From contig NZ_WBJS01000003.1 of the NCBI RefSeq assembly GCF_009296265.1, positions 372,001 through 436,000 on the forward strand: a stretch of 64,000 bases of DNA, given 5' to 3'. The notes below the pieces were generated by a model, which did no database searches, had not been told where the DNA came from, and saw nothing but the letters and a program-made list of their open reading frames with translations. Source of the DNA: Thioclava sp. JE_KL1. GTDB taxonomy: Bacteria; Pseudomonadota; Alphaproteobacteria; Rhodobacterales; Rhodobacteraceae. This document shows positions 17,192 to 28,715 of the stretch, piece after piece. Made by a program: the position numbers and the translations under genes. Position 1 is the stretch's first letter. Every line of letters begins with the position of its first letter.

Positions 17192-17593
17192 TCAGCTCAG
17201 CATATGCGAGCCGAGGGCCTCCATGTCAGCCAGCAGCTTCGCGGTCATGTCGGCCACCGAAGGATGCGCCTCGTCATGGACGCGGCGGGCCTCCTCGATC
17301 AGGCGATCGTGGACTTCCTTGGTGAACTCTTCCGCGGGCAGCGAACGCTCGGCCAGAACCGTGATCCCCTCGGGGGTGATCTCGGCGAAGCCACCCGTCA
17401 CCGCGTAGCTCTGGGTTTCCGACCGCGTCACCATCGTCAGCTTGCCGGGACGCAGCGTGGTCAGCATCGGCGCGTGGCCGGGCATGACCGTGAGGTCACC
17501 ATCCGCACCAGGCACCATGACCTCGACCGCCGCCTCTTCCGAGGCCAGCTTGCGCTCGGGCGCAACGAGATCGAATTGCATCGTGTCGGCCAT
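17192..17593 (-). CDS. atpC: F1 ATP synthase epsilon subunit
   Basis: A 133-residue epsilon subunit of the F1 central stalk, which couples rotation and restrains ATP hydrolysis. The N-terminal beta-sandwich is complete (FDLVAPERKLASEEAAVEVM, GDLTVMPGHAPMLTTLRPG), and the C-terminal helical part (about residues 85-133) is of normal length. It is the last gene of atpHAGDC, 9 nt after atpD, and is followed by a strong terminator. Confidence 0.97.
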   Translation of the reverse strand: MADTMQFDLVAPERKLASEEAAVEVMVPGADGDLTVMPGHAPMLTTLRPGKLTMVTRSETQSYAVTGGFAEITPEGITVLAERSLPAEEFTKEVHDRLIEEARRVHDEAHPSVADMTAKLLADMEALGSHMLS

Positions 17594-17602
17594 AATGCCT
17601 CC

Positions 17603-19042
<1,440 letters not shown>

Positions 19043-19921
19043 TCAGAGCGCCTCGGCGCCCGAAATGATTTCGATGAGTTCCTTGGTGATCGCGGCCTGG
19101 CGCGTGCGGTTGTATTCGATCGTCAGCTTGTCGATCATATCGCCCGCATTGCGCGTCGCAGAGTCCATCGCTGACATCCGCGCACCTTGTTCCGAGGCAC
19201 CGTTTTCCAGCAGAGCCGTGAAGATCTGCGTGGCGACCCCACGCGGCAGCAGATCCTCGAGGATTTGCGTCTCGCTGGGTTCGTAGTCGTAATTGACGCT
19301 CGGCGTTTCTTCGCCCTCTTCCGGTTCATAGGAAGCGGGGATGATCTGCTTCGCGGTCGGGCGCTGCGCGATCACGCTCTCGAAGATCGAGAAGAAGATC
19401 GTCGCGACGTCGAACTCGCCATTGTCGAAGCGACCGATCAGGTCGCGGGCGATCTTCTGCGCGTCGTCATAGCTCAGGCGCTTGACGTCGCTCAGATCGA
19501 CGTGGCCGATGAAGTACTGACCGTATTCACGGCGCAGCGCATCGCGGCCTTTCTTGCCGACGGTGAGGATCTTCACCTCTTTGCCCTCGGCCAGCAGCTT
19601 TTCAGCCGTCTGGCGCGCGAGCTTCGCAATATTGGCGTTGAAGCCACCGCACAGGCCGCGTTCGGCGGTCATGACCACCAAAAGCTGCACCTTGTCCGAA
19701 CCGGTGCCCGAAAGCAGGCGCGGCGCGTTGTCCCGGCCCTGGACCGAACTTGCGAGCCCCGCCATCACGGAGTGCATCCGCTCGGCATAGGGGCGCGCAG
19801 CTTCGGCCGCTTCTTGAGCGCGGCGCAACTTTGCGGCGGCGACCATTTGCATCGCCTTCGTGATCTTCCGCGTGTTCTTGACGCTTCCGATCCGGTTTTT
19901 AAGGTCCTTAAGGCTGGGCAT
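19043..19921 (-). CDS. atpG: F1 ATP synthase gamma subunit
   Basis: A 292-residue rotor shaft subunit. The N-terminal coiled coil ([20 protein letters not shown]) and C-terminal coiled coil ([20 protein letters not shown]) that penetrate the alpha-beta ring flank the globular middle with [11 protein letters not shown] short acidic stretch ([19 protein letters not shown]) in the middle is somewhat longer than in E. coli. It lies between atpA and atpD with about 21-nt gaps. Confidence 0.98.
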   Translation of the reverse strand: MPSLKDLKNRIGSVKNTRKITKAMQMVAAAKLRRAQEAAEAARPYAERMHSVMAGLASSVQGRDNAPRLLSGTGSDKVQLLVVMTAERGLCGGFNANIAKLARQTAEKLLAEGKEVKILTVGKKGRDALRREYGQYFIGHVDLSDVKRLSYDDAQKIARDLIGRFDNGEFDVATIFFSIFESVIAQRPTAKQIIPASYEPEEGEETPSVNYDYEPSETQILEDLLPRGVATQIFTALLENGASEQGARMSAMDSATRNAGDMIDKLTIEYNRTRQAAITKELIEIISGAEAL

Positions 19922-19942
19922 GTCCCTGTCCTTTCAGGCCAA

Positions 19943-21472
19943 TCACGCGTAGGTCTTGGCGAATTCGTCGATAGCGGCTTTCAGCTTGTCGGCCGCGTCA
20001 CCCTTGATCTTCGGATCCTCGTTCGTGAGCCAGTCGAGGATGTCCTTGCGCGAGTTGCGCAGGTAATCCAGCAGACCCTGTTCGAACTTGCCGACCTCGG
20101 AGACCGGGATGCTATCGAGGAAGCCGTTGGTGCCGGCGAAGATGACGGCCACGATTTCCGCGTTGGTGAGCGGCGAATACTGCGGCTGTTTCATCAGCTC
20201 GGTCAGACGCGCACCACGGTTCAGCAGCTTCTGAGTTGCGGCGTCGAGATCCGAGCCGAACTGAGCGAAGGCCGCCATTTCGCGATACTGTGCCAGTTCC
20301 AGCTTAACCGGGCCTGCCACGGTCTTCATCGAGTTCGTCTGAGCCGACGAACCAACACGCGACACCGACAGACCGGTGTTCACGGCGGGACGGATACCTT
20401 GGTAGAACAGTTCCGTCTCGAGGAAGATCTGACCGTCGGTGATCGAGATCACGTTGGTCGGGATGAAGGCCGACACGTCGCCGCCCTGGGTTTCGATGAC
20501 CGGCAGAGCGGTCAGCGAACCTGCGCCGAAGTCTTCGTTCAGCTTCGCCGAACGCTCCAGCAGGCGGGAGTGCAGGTAGAAAACGTCGCCCGGATATGCT
20601 TCGCGGCCCGGCGGGCGACGCAGCAGCAGCGACATCTGACGATAGGCGACAGCCTGCTTCGAGAGGTCATCATAGATGATCAGCGCGTGCATGCCGTTGT
20701 CGCGGAAGTATTCCGCCATCGCGGTCGCAGTGTAGGGCGCGAGGTACTGCATCGGCGCGGGGTCCGAAGCGGTCGCGGCGATCACGGTGGTGTATTCGAT
20801 CGCACCGGTCTCTTCGAGCTTCTTAACCAGCTGCGCCACGGTCGAGCGCTTCTGGCCGATCGCGACGTAGAAGCAGTGCAGCTTGTTGGACGGATCAGCG
20901 TCGTTATACGACTTCTGGTTCAGAATGGTGTCGAGCGCGATTGCGGTCTTACCGGTCTGACGGTCGCCAATGATCAGCTCGCGCTGGCCACGGCCGATCG
21001 GGATCATCGCGTCAACCGACTTGAGGCCGGTCGCCATCGGCTCGTGAACCGATTTACGCGGGATGATGCCCGGAGCTTTCACGTCGGCGACGCGACGCTC
21101 TTTCGCTTCGATGGCGCCTTTGCCGTCGAGCGCGTTGCCGAGACCGTCTACCACGCGGCCGAGCAGCGCTTCACCGACCGGCACGTCCACGATGGAGTTA
21201 GTGCGCTTGACGGTGTCGCCTTCTTTAATGTCTTGGTCCGAACCGAAGATCACGACACCGACGTTGTCGGTTTCGAGGTTCAGTGCCATCCCGCGGATAC
21301 CACCGGGGAATTCAACCATCTCACCGGCCTGGACGTTATCGAGCCCGTAGACGCGCGCGATACCGTCGCCAACCGACAGCACGCGACCGACTTCGGCCAC
21401 TTGGGCGTCCTGCCCGAAATTCTTGATCTGCTCCTTGAGGATCGCAGAAATCTCAGCTGCTTGGATGCCCAT
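19943..21472 (-). CDS. atpA: F1 ATP synthase alpha subunit
   Basis: A 509-residue regulatory nucleotide-binding subunit that alternates with beta. The Walker A motif GDRQTGKT is at residues 169-176, and the arginine-finger region (VSRVGSSAQ) is present. The N-terminal stretch that binds delta is complete. The ATG at 21472 abuts the stop of atpH with no gap, suggesting coupled translation. Long open frames on the opposite strand here are GC-bias shadows. Confidence 0.99.
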   Translation of the reverse strand: MGIQAAEISAILKEQIKNFGQDAQVAEVGRVLSVGDGIARVYGLDNVQAGEMVEFPGGIRGMALNLETDNVGVVIFGSDQDIKEGDTVKRTNSIVDVPVGEALLGRVVDGLGNALDGKGAIEAKERRVADVKAPGIIPRKSVHEPMATGLKSVDAMIPIGRGQRELIIGDRQTGKTAIALDTILNQKSYNDADPSNKLHCFYVAIGQKRSTVAQLVKKLEETGAIEYTTVIAATASDPAPMQYLAPYTATAMAEYFRDNGMHALIIYDDLSKQAVAYRQMSLLLRRPPGREAYPGDVFYLHSRLLERSAKLNEDFGAGSLTALPVIETQGGDVSAFIPTNVISITDGQIFLETELFYQGIRPAVNTGLSVSRVGSSAQTNSMKTVAGPVKLELAQYREMAAFAQFGSDLDAATQKLLNRGARLTELMKQPQYSPLTNAEIVAVIFAGTNGFLDSIPVSEVGKFEQGLLDYLRNSRKDILDWLTNEDPKIKGDAADKLKAAIDEFAKTYA

Positions 21473-22033
21473 TTATCCGACCTCTTTCATGGCGTTCTTG
21501 AGAGAAGCGAGCTTCGAACGGATCGACGTGTCGACCATGCGCGAGCCCAGCTTTACGATCATGCCACCGATGAGGCTTTCATCGACGGCGGTGTTCAGTT
21601 TGACGGTCTTGCCCGTCTGGTTTTTCAGCACTTCGGCGAGCTTCTTGGCCTGTGCGGCGCTGAGCTTGCTGGCCGAGGTGACATCTGCGGTCACTTCGCC
21701 CTTCTCGTCCGCGATCAGGTCCGACAGCGCCTTGAGCAGCTGCGGCAGCACGAAGAGACGACGCTTAGCGCCCATCAGTTGCAGACCGTTCTTCATCGGG
21801 TCCGACAGACCCATCTTGGCTGCCAGAGCGCCGATTGCGGCTGCCTGCTGATCGCGCGTGTAGACCGGCGATGCAATCACCTCACGCAGCTCGTCAGAGC
21901 CAGCCAGCGCCTCCGACAGCGCGGAGACATCGGCTTCGAGCGCGGCGAGGGCATTTGCTTCGCGCGAGAGTTCAAAAATGGCCAGCGCATAGCGGCCGGC
22001 GATGCTTGCGGAAATCGAAGCTGGTTCGGACAC
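21473..22033 (-). CDS. atpH: F1 ATP synthase delta subunit
   Basis: A 186-residue delta subunit joining F1 to the peripheral stalk. Two GTG codons lie six bases apart. The one at 22033 is chosen because GGAAGG sits 6 nt upstream and the protein then begins (M)SEPASISAS, as in relatives; the GTG at 22039 touches the ribosome site. The family core (GRYALAIFEL near the N-terminus, then SLIGGMIVKLGSRMVDTSI near the C-terminus) is clear. It is the first gene of the operon; F0 genes are not here, as usual in alphaproteobacteria. Confidence 0.96.
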   Translation of the reverse strand: MSEPASISASIAGRYALAIFELSREANALAALEADVSALSEALAGSDELREVIASPVYTRDQQAAAIGALAAKMGLSDPMKNGLQLMGAKRRLFVLPQLLKALSDLIADEKGEVTADVTSASKLSAAQAKKLAEVLKNQTGKTVKLNTAVDESLIGGMIVKLGSRMVDTSIRSKLASLKNAMKEVG

Positions 22034-22434
22034 GTCCACCCTTCCGATGCGTTTTGCCCCGACCCGGAACAGGCCGTGGGGCGCTCCCCCGGCGCGCTTG
22101 AGACATGCCCTCCGCGCCGCTTATCGGGGAGGTCACTAGCAGAGCAATCCCCCCCTCGCAACCATCTTGAGCACGAGAATGTGAGCAGAATGCCTCCAAT
22201 CTGCCCTTCGTCGCGGGAAGGTGACAGGCAGGGGAGGATTTTGTGGGCGCTAACAGGAATTTGGACCGGTTGGTCATGGAACGCCGCGCGAGGGTGATTC
22301 ACCTCAATACGCGTTGGCGGTCGAAAAATTATTCGCGCCCTGCGACGGGACGCAGGAGAGTTGCGCGGCGGGCGATACGCGAAGGTGATTGTTGCGTCTC
22401 GACTGTTTTTCCCGCGGGAGGCATTAACTCCGTG
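22034..22434. promoter_or_regulatory. atp operon upstream region, with a weak LacI-like palindrome
   Basis: This 401-nt non-coding stretch lies between the methyltransferase stop and atpH, both on the minus strand, and must hold the atp promoter. Read on the minus strand, TGTTAGCGCCCACA (22242-22255) matches an idealised TGTTAGCGCTAACA site at 12 of 14 positions, 208 nt before the atpH start. A palindromic TCCCGCGGGA lies at 22410-22419. I saw no coding frame that resembles a protein and could not place -35/-10 boxes. Confidence 0.45.
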
Positions 22435-23193
22435 TCAGGCCGGGTCCGTCGCCGGTTTCACCGCCCCTTCGAGAATCGACAGCGGTTTGCGGACCCGTGC
22501 GCCCAAACCGGAATCATGGCGCGCATGGACCTGCTTGGAGACTTCCAGCATCACGACGCCCGCCGCCAGCACGCCCGCTGCCTTGGTGCCCAGCCGTTCC
22601 CACATCGCGGCCGAGCGCAGCCAGAAGCGGCGATGGCTCGGCGGGATGTAGAGCGCACCGGTATGGCGCTCGGGCACGAAGCCGGACCGGCGTGCGAGCT
22701 GATCGAGCTGCCCGAGCGTGTAGGGCTTGCCGAAGCCGAAGGGCGTCGTTTCCCGCGGCGCCCAGAGCCCGGCGCGGTTGGGCACAATGAACAGCGCCCT
22801 GCCCCCCGGCCCCAGCACCCGCCAGCATTCCTGCATCAGGGCCTCGGAATTGTCGGAGGTCTCGAGCCCGTGCATCACGATCAGCCGATCCACCCGGCCC
22901 GTCTCCAGAGGCCAGCGCGCCTCGTCGCACAGGACCGAGACATTGGGCATCCCCGCAGGCCACGGCATCACGCCCTGCTCGGCCGGCATCAACCCGATCA
23001 CCCGACGGGCAGGCTCGAGGTAAGGACGCAGCAGCGGCACAGCGAAGCCATAGCCCGCCACCGTCTGCCCCGCCATCTGCGGCCCCGTCGCGGGCCACAT
23101 CGAAACAACGCGATCCCGGATTGCCCGCTGCGCCGCACGGCCTAGCTGGGTCCGGTAGTAGAAATTCCGCAGGTCGAGTACGTCGAGATGCAT
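22435..23193 (-). CDS. Class I SAM-dependent methyltransferase
   Basis: A 252-residue soluble methyltransferase of the type-11 group. The SAM-binding part is degenerate but readable: the motif I region ([20 protein letters not shown]), then [11 protein letters not shown], a central [15 protein letters not shown] and the motif [19 protein letters not shown] (post-motif III). A C-terminal Arg-rich region with a hydrophobic stretch may touch membranes. The substrate is unknown. It is divergent from gloB with 62 nt between; in several alphaproteobacteria such a gene sits beside gloB, so a role linked to glyoxalase is possible but unproven. Confidence 0.85.
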   Translation of the reverse strand: MHLDVLDLRNFYYRTQLGRAAQRAIRDRVVSMWPATGPQMAGQTVAGYGFAVPLLRPYLEPARRVIGLMPAEQGVMPWPAGMPNVSVLCDEARWPLETGRVDRLIVMHGLETSDNSEALMQECWRVLGPGGRALFIVPNRAGLWAPRETTPFGFGKPYTLGQLDQLARRSGFVPERHTGALYIPPSHRRFWLRSAAMWERLGTKAAGVLAAGVVMLEVSKQVHARHDSGLGARVRKPLSILEGAVKPATDPA

Positions 23194-23255
23194 TGCGCCT
23201 TTCGCTTCCTTCGGCTTACCTATGTTGCAAGATAATCAAAGCGGTAGAAAACACC

Positions 23256-24026
23256 ATGGCCGTTGAGCTTCTCATCATTCCCTGTCTCGCCGACAACTAT
23301 GCTTATGTCGTGCACGAGGCGGCGACGGACACAACCACCGTGATCGACGTTCCCGAAGCGCCGCCCATTCTCAAGGCGCTGAACGAACGGGGCTGGAAAG
23401 CGAATCTGATCTTGCTGACGCATCATCACGCCGATCACATCGATGGCGTTCAGGCGCTGTCGGCGGCAACGGGGGCGAAAATCGTCGGGGCCAAGGCGGA
23501 TGCGCATCGCCTTCCCAAGCTCGATCAGGAGGTCAGCCCCGGCGAAAAGCTCGCGATCGGGATGGAGCATGTCGAGGTTCTGCCCGCCGATGGGCATACG
23601 GTCGGCCATATCGCCTATTACTTCCCCGAGGGCGGTCTACTGTTTTCCGGCGACAGCCTGATGAGCTGGGGCTGCGGACGTCTCTTCGAGGGCTCGGCGC
23701 AGCAGATGTATGACACGTTGTCTCGATTTAGCGAGTTGCCCGACGAGACGCTGGTCTGTTCGGGGCATGAATATACTGAGGCAAATGGTCGCTTCGCGCT
23801 CTCGATCGAACCGGAGAACCCGAACCTCATCGACCGGATGGAGAATGTCCGCGCCATTCGCGCTCAGGCCCGCCCCACCGTTCCGGTCGAACTGGGTCTG
23901 GAGAAAGCGACCAACCCGTTCCTGCGCGGCGACGACCCGAAACTGCGCACGGCGCTCGGCCTGCCCGAAAGCGCGACGCCGGTCGAGGTTTTTACCGAAG
24001 CGCGCGCCCGCAAGGACCGGTTCTAA
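23256..24026 (+). CDS. gloB: Hydroxyacylglutathione hydrolase (glyoxalase II)
   Basis: A 256-residue metallo-beta-lactamase-fold thioesterase that hydrolyses S-lactoylglutathione to lactate and glutathione, completing methylglyoxal detoxification. The metal-binding motif THHHADHIDG (His56-His61), GHTVGHIAYY and the GDSLMSWGCGRLFEG block are classic, and the C-terminal substrate domain with SGHEYT and NPFLR is complete. The ATG at 23256 (MAVELLIIPCL) fits the family; the longer frame upstream does not. It ends 3 nt before the stop of the converging LysE gene. Confidence 0.95.
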   Translation: MAVELLIIPCLADNYAYVVHEAATDTTTVIDVPEAPPILKALNERGWKANLILLTHHHADHIDGVQALSAATGAKIVGAKADAHRLPKLDQEVSPGEKLAIGMEHVEVLPADGHTVGHIAYYFPEGGLLFSGDSLMSWGCGRLFEGSAQQMYDTLSRFSELPDETLVCSGHEYTEANGRFALSIEPENPNLIDRMENVRAIRAQARPTVPVELGLEKATNPFLRGDDPKLRTALGLPESATPVEVFTEARARKDRF

Positions 24027-24029
24027 GCC

Positions 24030-24662
24030 TCACCGCCGCGCGTCGCGCAGCACGCTCAGCGCCAGCGCGGCGAGCACCGTCCCCATCGCCCAGCGCTGCA
24101 CGCGCATCCAGAGCGGACGCGTCGCGAGGAACCGGGCCATTGCGCCTGCGCCCAGCACGATCGCGGCGTTGACGCCCACCGAGATGACGATCTGCACCGC
24201 GCCCAGCGCCAGTGACTGCGCCAGCACCGATCCCGCCGCGGGGTCGATGAATTGCGGCAGCAGCGACAGATACATCACCGCGATCTTCGGATTAAGGAGG
24301 TTGGTGACGAAGCCCATCACGAACAGCTTGCGCGGCCCGTCGATCGGCAACTCGCGGGTCTCAAAGGCCGAACGCCCGCCCGGCCGCACCGCCTGCCATG
24401 CCAGCCAAAGCAGATAGAGCGCCCCGGCAATCCGCAGCGCGTCATAGGCATAAGGCACGGCGAGCACGATCGCAGTGATCCCGAAGGCCGCACAGAGCAT
24501 GTAGAAGACAAAACCCAGCGCCACCCCACCCAGTGAGACCAGTCCCGCGCCGCGCCCCTGACAGATCGTGCGCGAGACCAGATAGATCATGTTGGGACCG
24601 GGGCTCAGCACCATGGCCAGCGCCACGGCACCGAAGGCGAGGATATGGGACAGGTCGGGCAT
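24030..24662 (-). CDS. LysE/RhtB-family amino-acid exporter
   Basis: A 210-residue inner-membrane protein with about six hydrophobic segments. Family hallmarks are the N-terminal LSPGPNMIYLVSR and the central NLLNPKIAVMYLSLLPQF. Such proteins export amino acids or derivatives such as homoserine and threonine; the substrate cannot be predicted. It converges with gloB with almost no spacing and lies 62 nt downstream of a TPR-sulfotransferase gene on the same strand. Confidence 0.9.
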   Translation of the reverse strand: MPDLSHILAFGAVALAMVLSPGPNMIYLVSRTICQGRGAGLVSLGGVALGFVFYMLCAAFGITAIVLAVPYAYDALRIAGALYLLWLAWQAVRPGGRSAFETRELPIDGPRKLFVMGFVTNLLNPKIAVMYLSLLPQFIDPAAGSVLAQSLALGAVQIVISVGVNAAIVLGAGAMARFLATRPLWMRVQRWAMGTVLAALALSVLRDARR

Positions 24663-24724
24663 CGAAGGGCTTTCTCAGTGGTCCGTGCAGATTAAAGCGG
24701 CCCCTGCGCGCCGCAAGCCCGCGC

Positions 24725-26524
24725 TCAATCAAGCTTCGCGAAGGTTGCCTCCAGATAGGGCGCGTATGTCTCCCAATCCTGCGAGCTGCCTTTGTAGATC
24801 GGCTTGCGCACCTGCGTGTTCGACGTGGTCGCAACCGTGCGGGCGTTGTCCTGAGGGCGCAGACAGGCATCCTCCCAAGGCAGCCCGAGCGCCTCGATCA
24901 ATGCGCGGCTACGCGCCTCGGGGTCTTCCGTCAGCGCCTCGTAGTCGCAATCGACGAGCGCACCGGGCTGTGCCGCCCAATGCGCCATCAGATCGCGATA
25001 GAGCCCGTGATAGGCCACGAGATCGTCCAGATCATGCGCGTAGCCATTCCCCGCGCTGGAAAAGAAGTTGCGATAGATCGACCAGAGCGTCGCGCGCGCA
25101 TCACGATGGACATGCACGATGAGCGCGCGCGGAAACAACGCCCGGATCGCGCCGATCCAGCGGAAGTTGAGCGGCATCTTGTCGGTCACGAACGGCTTTC
25201 CATCGGCCAGCCCGGCAAGCGTCTCGTAATAGGCGGCGCGGATGCGCCCCGCCTCCCGGGTCAGGGCCTCCGGGTCGCTCCAGTCGAGCGCGCTCATCTC
25301 GCGATCGAGCGTGGCGATCTCATCGCCGGGCGCGACCTGACTGTGCTGGGTGACGATCTGCTCGACCAGCGTCGTGCCCGAACGGGGCAATCCGAGCAGG
25401 AAGATCGGCACCGGGGCAGCCCTGTCGGCCTCGGTCTCGGGGATCGGCAGGTGAGCTTCGGCAAACCGGTCGCGCAGTTGCGCAAACAGCTTGCGGTCCT
25501 GCGCGATGTCGTAGCCCAGCTCGGCCTTGCGCCGCGCATTGGCCGAGTGCCAGAGCGCGAAGGCCCGCTCGGTCCTGCCCACATCATGCTGCGCCTTGGC
25601 GAGCGCGAATTCGAGCAGCATCCGATCGTGCTCCGAATGCCCTTCCGCCGCGACCTGCTTTTCGAGTTGTGAAAGCAGCGGGTCATCCGGCGCGAAGCGA
25701 TGCAGGGGCGAGAGGTTCCACCAGGCCTCGGCATAACTCGGGTCAGCGGCCAGCGCCGCCTCGAACCGTGCCTGCGCGCCCACGATGTCGCCCTGTGCGA
25801 GAAGTACGATCCCAAGATTGTTCAACAGCAACACATGGCGCGGATCGAGCGACAGCCCCTTTTCCAACCGGAGTCGTGCCCCGGAGAAATCCCCCTCGTT
25901 CAGCAGCAGGTTGCCCAGATTACTGAGCATATGCACATCATTCGGCGCGACCTCGAGCGCGGCCTCGAACCGTGTGCGCGCCTCGGCCTCGCGGCCCAGC
26001 GCGAGCAGCGCATTGCCCAGATTGTTGAGCGCGACCGGATCGCGCGGGCGCAGCGCCAACACGCGCTCGAACTGAACGATCGCGTCTTGGTGCTGCCCCA
26101 GCTCCATCAGCTCATTGCCCAGATTGCCGTGCGTATCGGCATGATCCGGGCGCAAGGCGATCAGGCGGCGATAGGTCTCGGCCGCCCCGGCATGGTCGCC
26201 CAGCGCCCCCTGCCCCGCCGCGCGAAATTCGAGCAACAGTATGGTGTCAGGATGGATCCGCAGCGCGCGGTTCGCCTGGTCGACCAGCTCGCGATTGCGC
26301 CCCGTCTGCATCAGTCCCATCAACTGCTGAACCAGCGCGCGCGGCGGCCCCGCCGCAGGTTTCGCCTTACTGGCCTGCTCCAGCGCCTCAAGCCCCGCCT
26401 TCGCGCGTTTGTTGCCAGGAAAGCGCCCAAGCACTTCTCGGTAAAGCGCCTCGGCCTGCGCGAATTCCCCACGCTTTGCATGACTGCGCGCAGCAAGCAG
26501 AACCTTGTCGACGGACCAAGCCAT
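24725..26524 (-). CDS. TPR repeat protein with C-terminal sulfotransferase domain (copy 1)
   Basis: A 599-residue protein. Residues 1-60 hold a first helical repeat, and about 105-275 contain four or five tetratricopeptide repeats (for example HGNLGNELMELGQHQDAIVQ). From residue 370 a sulfotransferase domain follows: PAPS 5'-phosphosulfate loop PIFLLGLPRSGTTLVEQI (373-390) and 3'-phosphate site VHRDARATLWS (472-482). The fold resembles heparan- and tyrosyl-protein sulfotransferases. No signal peptide is seen, so it acts in the cytosol. A homologous gene lies 193 nt upstream on the same strand. The acceptor is unknown. Confidence 0.9.
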   Translation of the reverse strand: MAWSVDKVLLAARSHAKRGEFAQAEALYREVLGRFPGNKRAKAGLEALEQASKAKPAAGPPRALVQQLMGLMQTGRNRELVDQANRALRIHPDTILLLEFRAAGQGALGDHAGAAETYRRLIALRPDHADTHGNLGNELMELGQHQDAIVQFERVLALRPRDPVALNNLGNALLALGREAEARTRFEAALEVAPNDVHMLSNLGNLLLNEGDFSGARLRLEKGLSLDPRHVLLLNNLGIVLLAQGDIVGAQARFEAALAADPSYAEAWWNLSPLHRFAPDDPLLSQLEKQVAAEGHSEHDRMLLEFALAKAQHDVGRTERAFALWHSANARRKAELGYDIAQDRKLFAQLRDRFAEAHLPIPETEADRAAPVPIFLLGLPRSGTTLVEQIVTQHSQVAPGDEIATLDREMSALDWSDPEALTREAGRIRAAYYETLAGLADGKPFVTDKMPLNFRWIGAIRALFPRALIVHVHRDARATLWSIYRNFFSSAGNGYAHDLDDLVAYHGLYRDLMAHWAAQPGALVDCDYEALTEDPEARSRALIEALGLPWEDACLRPQDNARTVATTSNTQVRKPIYKGSSQDWETYAPYLEATFAKLD

Positions 26525-26717
26525 TGGCTTTCACTCGCAAAATCGTCCCCCGACCATTGCGAGCACCCACGCCGTGAAGAGCGCGGCAGAAAACCTGCCG
26601 CAACATCATCGCGAGGCGCACCTAAGGAAAAAAATGAAACCGCTCGGGAATCGGGGGAGGCTTACCTAAGTGCCCTCACAGGTTAATGACGATTCTGTGA
26701 CAAACAAGCCCAGACTC

Positions 26718-28511
26718 TCAGTCGAGCTTGGCGAAAGCCGTCTCCAGATGGGGCGCGAATTTCTCCCACGCCTGCGAGCTGCCCTTGTAGATCGGTTTCG
26801 TAACCTGATCGCGCGACGCGGTGCGCGCGATGCGGGTATTGTCCTGCGGGCGCAGACACGCCTCGTCGAAAGGCAGCTCGAGATAAGCCAGCACGTCGCG
26901 GATCACCGGCTCCGGCGTCGCGGTCAGCCGTTCGTAATCGAGATCGTAAAGCGTCGCGCCGAACAGCGTGCGCCAATGCGCCATCAGGTCGCGATAGAGG
27001 CCATGATAGGCAACGAGATCGTCCAGATCATAGGCGTAATCATTGCCGTCGGAACTGAAATTGAGCCGGAAGATCGACCAGATCACCGCACGCGGGTCGC
27101 GGTTGGTGTGGACGATCTTCGCCTGCGGGAAAAGCGCCCGGATCGCCCCCAGCCAGCGGAAATTGAGCGGCATCTTGTCGGTCACAAAGGGCGCGCCCTG
27201 CCCGAGCTTGCGCAGTTTCTCGCGATACTCGGCGCGGATCGCGGGCGCTTTCTGCCCCAGCAGATCGGGATCGGTCCAGTCGAACTCGTTGAACTGTTGG
27301 CTCAGCTCGGTCAGCTCTCCGCCCGGTGCGACCTGCGGATGCGCGGAGATGATCTGCTCGGTCAGGGTCGTGCCCGAGCGCGGCAGGCCAACGATGAAGA
27401 TCGGCTCGGGGCCGTCAGGCGCGGTTTCGGGGATTTCGGCGGGCGGGGCGGGAAACGCCTGTTTGATCTGGGCGAAACGCTCCACGTCGCGCGCAATCGT
27501 GTAGCCCTGTGCCTCTTTGCGCAGCGCATTACCGCGCGTGTAATGACCGAAAGCGGCCTCGGTCTCGCCCGACTCCTCACGCAGCTTGCCAAGCGCGAAT
27601 TCGAGCCCCGCGCGTTGCTTCGCGCTATGGCCCGGCTGCGCGAGCGAATCCGTGAGCGCATCGAAAAGCGGATCGTCCGCTGTGGCGCGCTGGATATGGG
27701 CGAGCCCAGCGAGTGCATCCGGGAAGCCGGGCCGGTAGTGCAAAGCGCGCTCGTAATTCTCGCGCGCCGATTGCTTGTCGCCTTTTGCGAGAAGGAGATC
27801 GCCCAGCGACGACAGGGTCAGATAGTGATCGGGCACTTTGTGCAAGAAGGCCTTGAGGTGGAATTCCGCCTCCTCCAGCTCTCCATCTTTCGCCAGCATA
27901 TTCCCCAGATTCAGCTGTGCTTCGGCGAAATCGGGCGCAGCCTCATGGGCGGCGTGATAGAGTTTGCGTGCGGTCTTGTCGTCACCCGCCCGGCGTTTCG
28001 CATTGCCGATGTTATTGAGCGAAACCGGATCGCCGGGCCGTAATTCCAACACGCGCTCGAACTCGGCCACGGCCTCGTCATCGCGGTTCAGCGCCATCAG
28101 TTCGTTGCCGTAGCTGCCATGCGCGTCAGGCGCGTCAGGGAACATTCCCACCAGCTCGCGATAGAGCGCCGCCGCGCCCTCGTGATCGTCCAGCGCCGAG
28201 AGCGCCGCTGCACGGACTTCCATCGCAGCCGGCGCACGCGGGAATTGCTTGAGGACACGGGCGGCGGCCTCGGCGGCCTCGCGGTCACGGCCCGACTTCT
28301 TGAGCCCGAAGAGCTGGTCGATCACCGGGCGCGGCGGGTTCATCGGACGGGTCGCGCGCGACTGCGCGATCTCGGCCAGCCCGGCCTGCGCCCGCTTGTT
28401 GCCGGGAAACTTTGCGAGGACCTCGCGATAGAGCGCCTCGGCCTCGGCAAAGGCCCCGCTTTTCGCATGGCTCTTCGCCGTGCGCAGCGTCTTGTCTATC
28501 GGTCCGGCCAT
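26718..28511 (-). CDS. TPR repeat protein with C-terminal sulfotransferase domain (copy 2)
   Basis: A 597-residue paralog of the downstream gene with the same layout: first repeat (FAEAEALYREVLAKFPGNKR), a TPR series, then a sulfotransferase domain with PIFIVGLPRSGTTLTEQI and TNRDPRAVIWSIFRLNF. The C-termini are nearly identical in pattern (KPIYKGSSQAWEKFAPHLE against KPIYKGSSQDWETYAPYLE). The ATG at 28511 has GGAG upstream and is preferred to one 63 nt earlier. The TPR part is more diverged than the catalytic part, suggesting different acceptors. It is divergent from the HPP-CBS gene. Confidence 0.9.
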   Translation of the reverse strand: MAGPIDKTLRTAKSHAKSGAFAEAEALYREVLAKFPGNKRAQAGLAEIAQSRATRPMNPPRPVIDQLFGLKKSGRDREAAEAAARVLKQFPRAPAAMEVRAAALSALDDHEGAAALYRELVGMFPDAPDAHGSYGNELMALNRDDEAVAEFERVLELRPGDPVSLNNIGNAKRRAGDDKTARKLYHAAHEAAPDFAEAQLNLGNMLAKDGELEEAEFHLKAFLHKVPDHYLTLSSLGDLLLAKGDKQSARENYERALHYRPGFPDALAGLAHIQRATADDPLFDALTDSLAQPGHSAKQRAGLEFALGKLREESGETEAAFGHYTRGNALRKEAQGYTIARDVERFAQIKQAFPAPPAEIPETAPDGPEPIFIVGLPRSGTTLTEQIISAHPQVAPGGELTELSQQFNEFDWTDPDLLGQKAPAIRAEYREKLRKLGQGAPFVTDKMPLNFRWLGAIRALFPQAKIVHTNRDPRAVIWSIFRLNFSSDGNDYAYDLDDLVAYHGLYRDLMAHWRTLFGATLYDLDYERLTATPEPVIRDVLAYLELPFDEACLRPQDNTRIARTASRDQVTKPIYKGSSQAWEKFAPHLETAFAKLD

Positions 28512-28715
28512 TGCGCTGTCTCCGTCTTCTGTCCCGCCTGTAAAGTCGCGCCGCACCATAGAGCCACCGCTCATGATGGCAAGATGTCAGACGCCCTTGC
28601 AGTCGTCACCCAGCCCTTAACCGGCGACGCCGTGCCACTGCGCCCTCGCCGCCCCCGCGCTTGCATCCGCGCGTGCCAGGCGCGATACCTGACGCAAGTT
28701 AACCCCAGCGAACCG

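Noticed and set aside
19187-22297. A 1036-codon open frame antisense to atpG and atpA
   Set aside because: It is a shadow of strong GC-third-position bias on the real genes. Its translation is rich in Arg, His, Asp and Val with no domain, and the opposite frames encode clear ATP synthase subunits.
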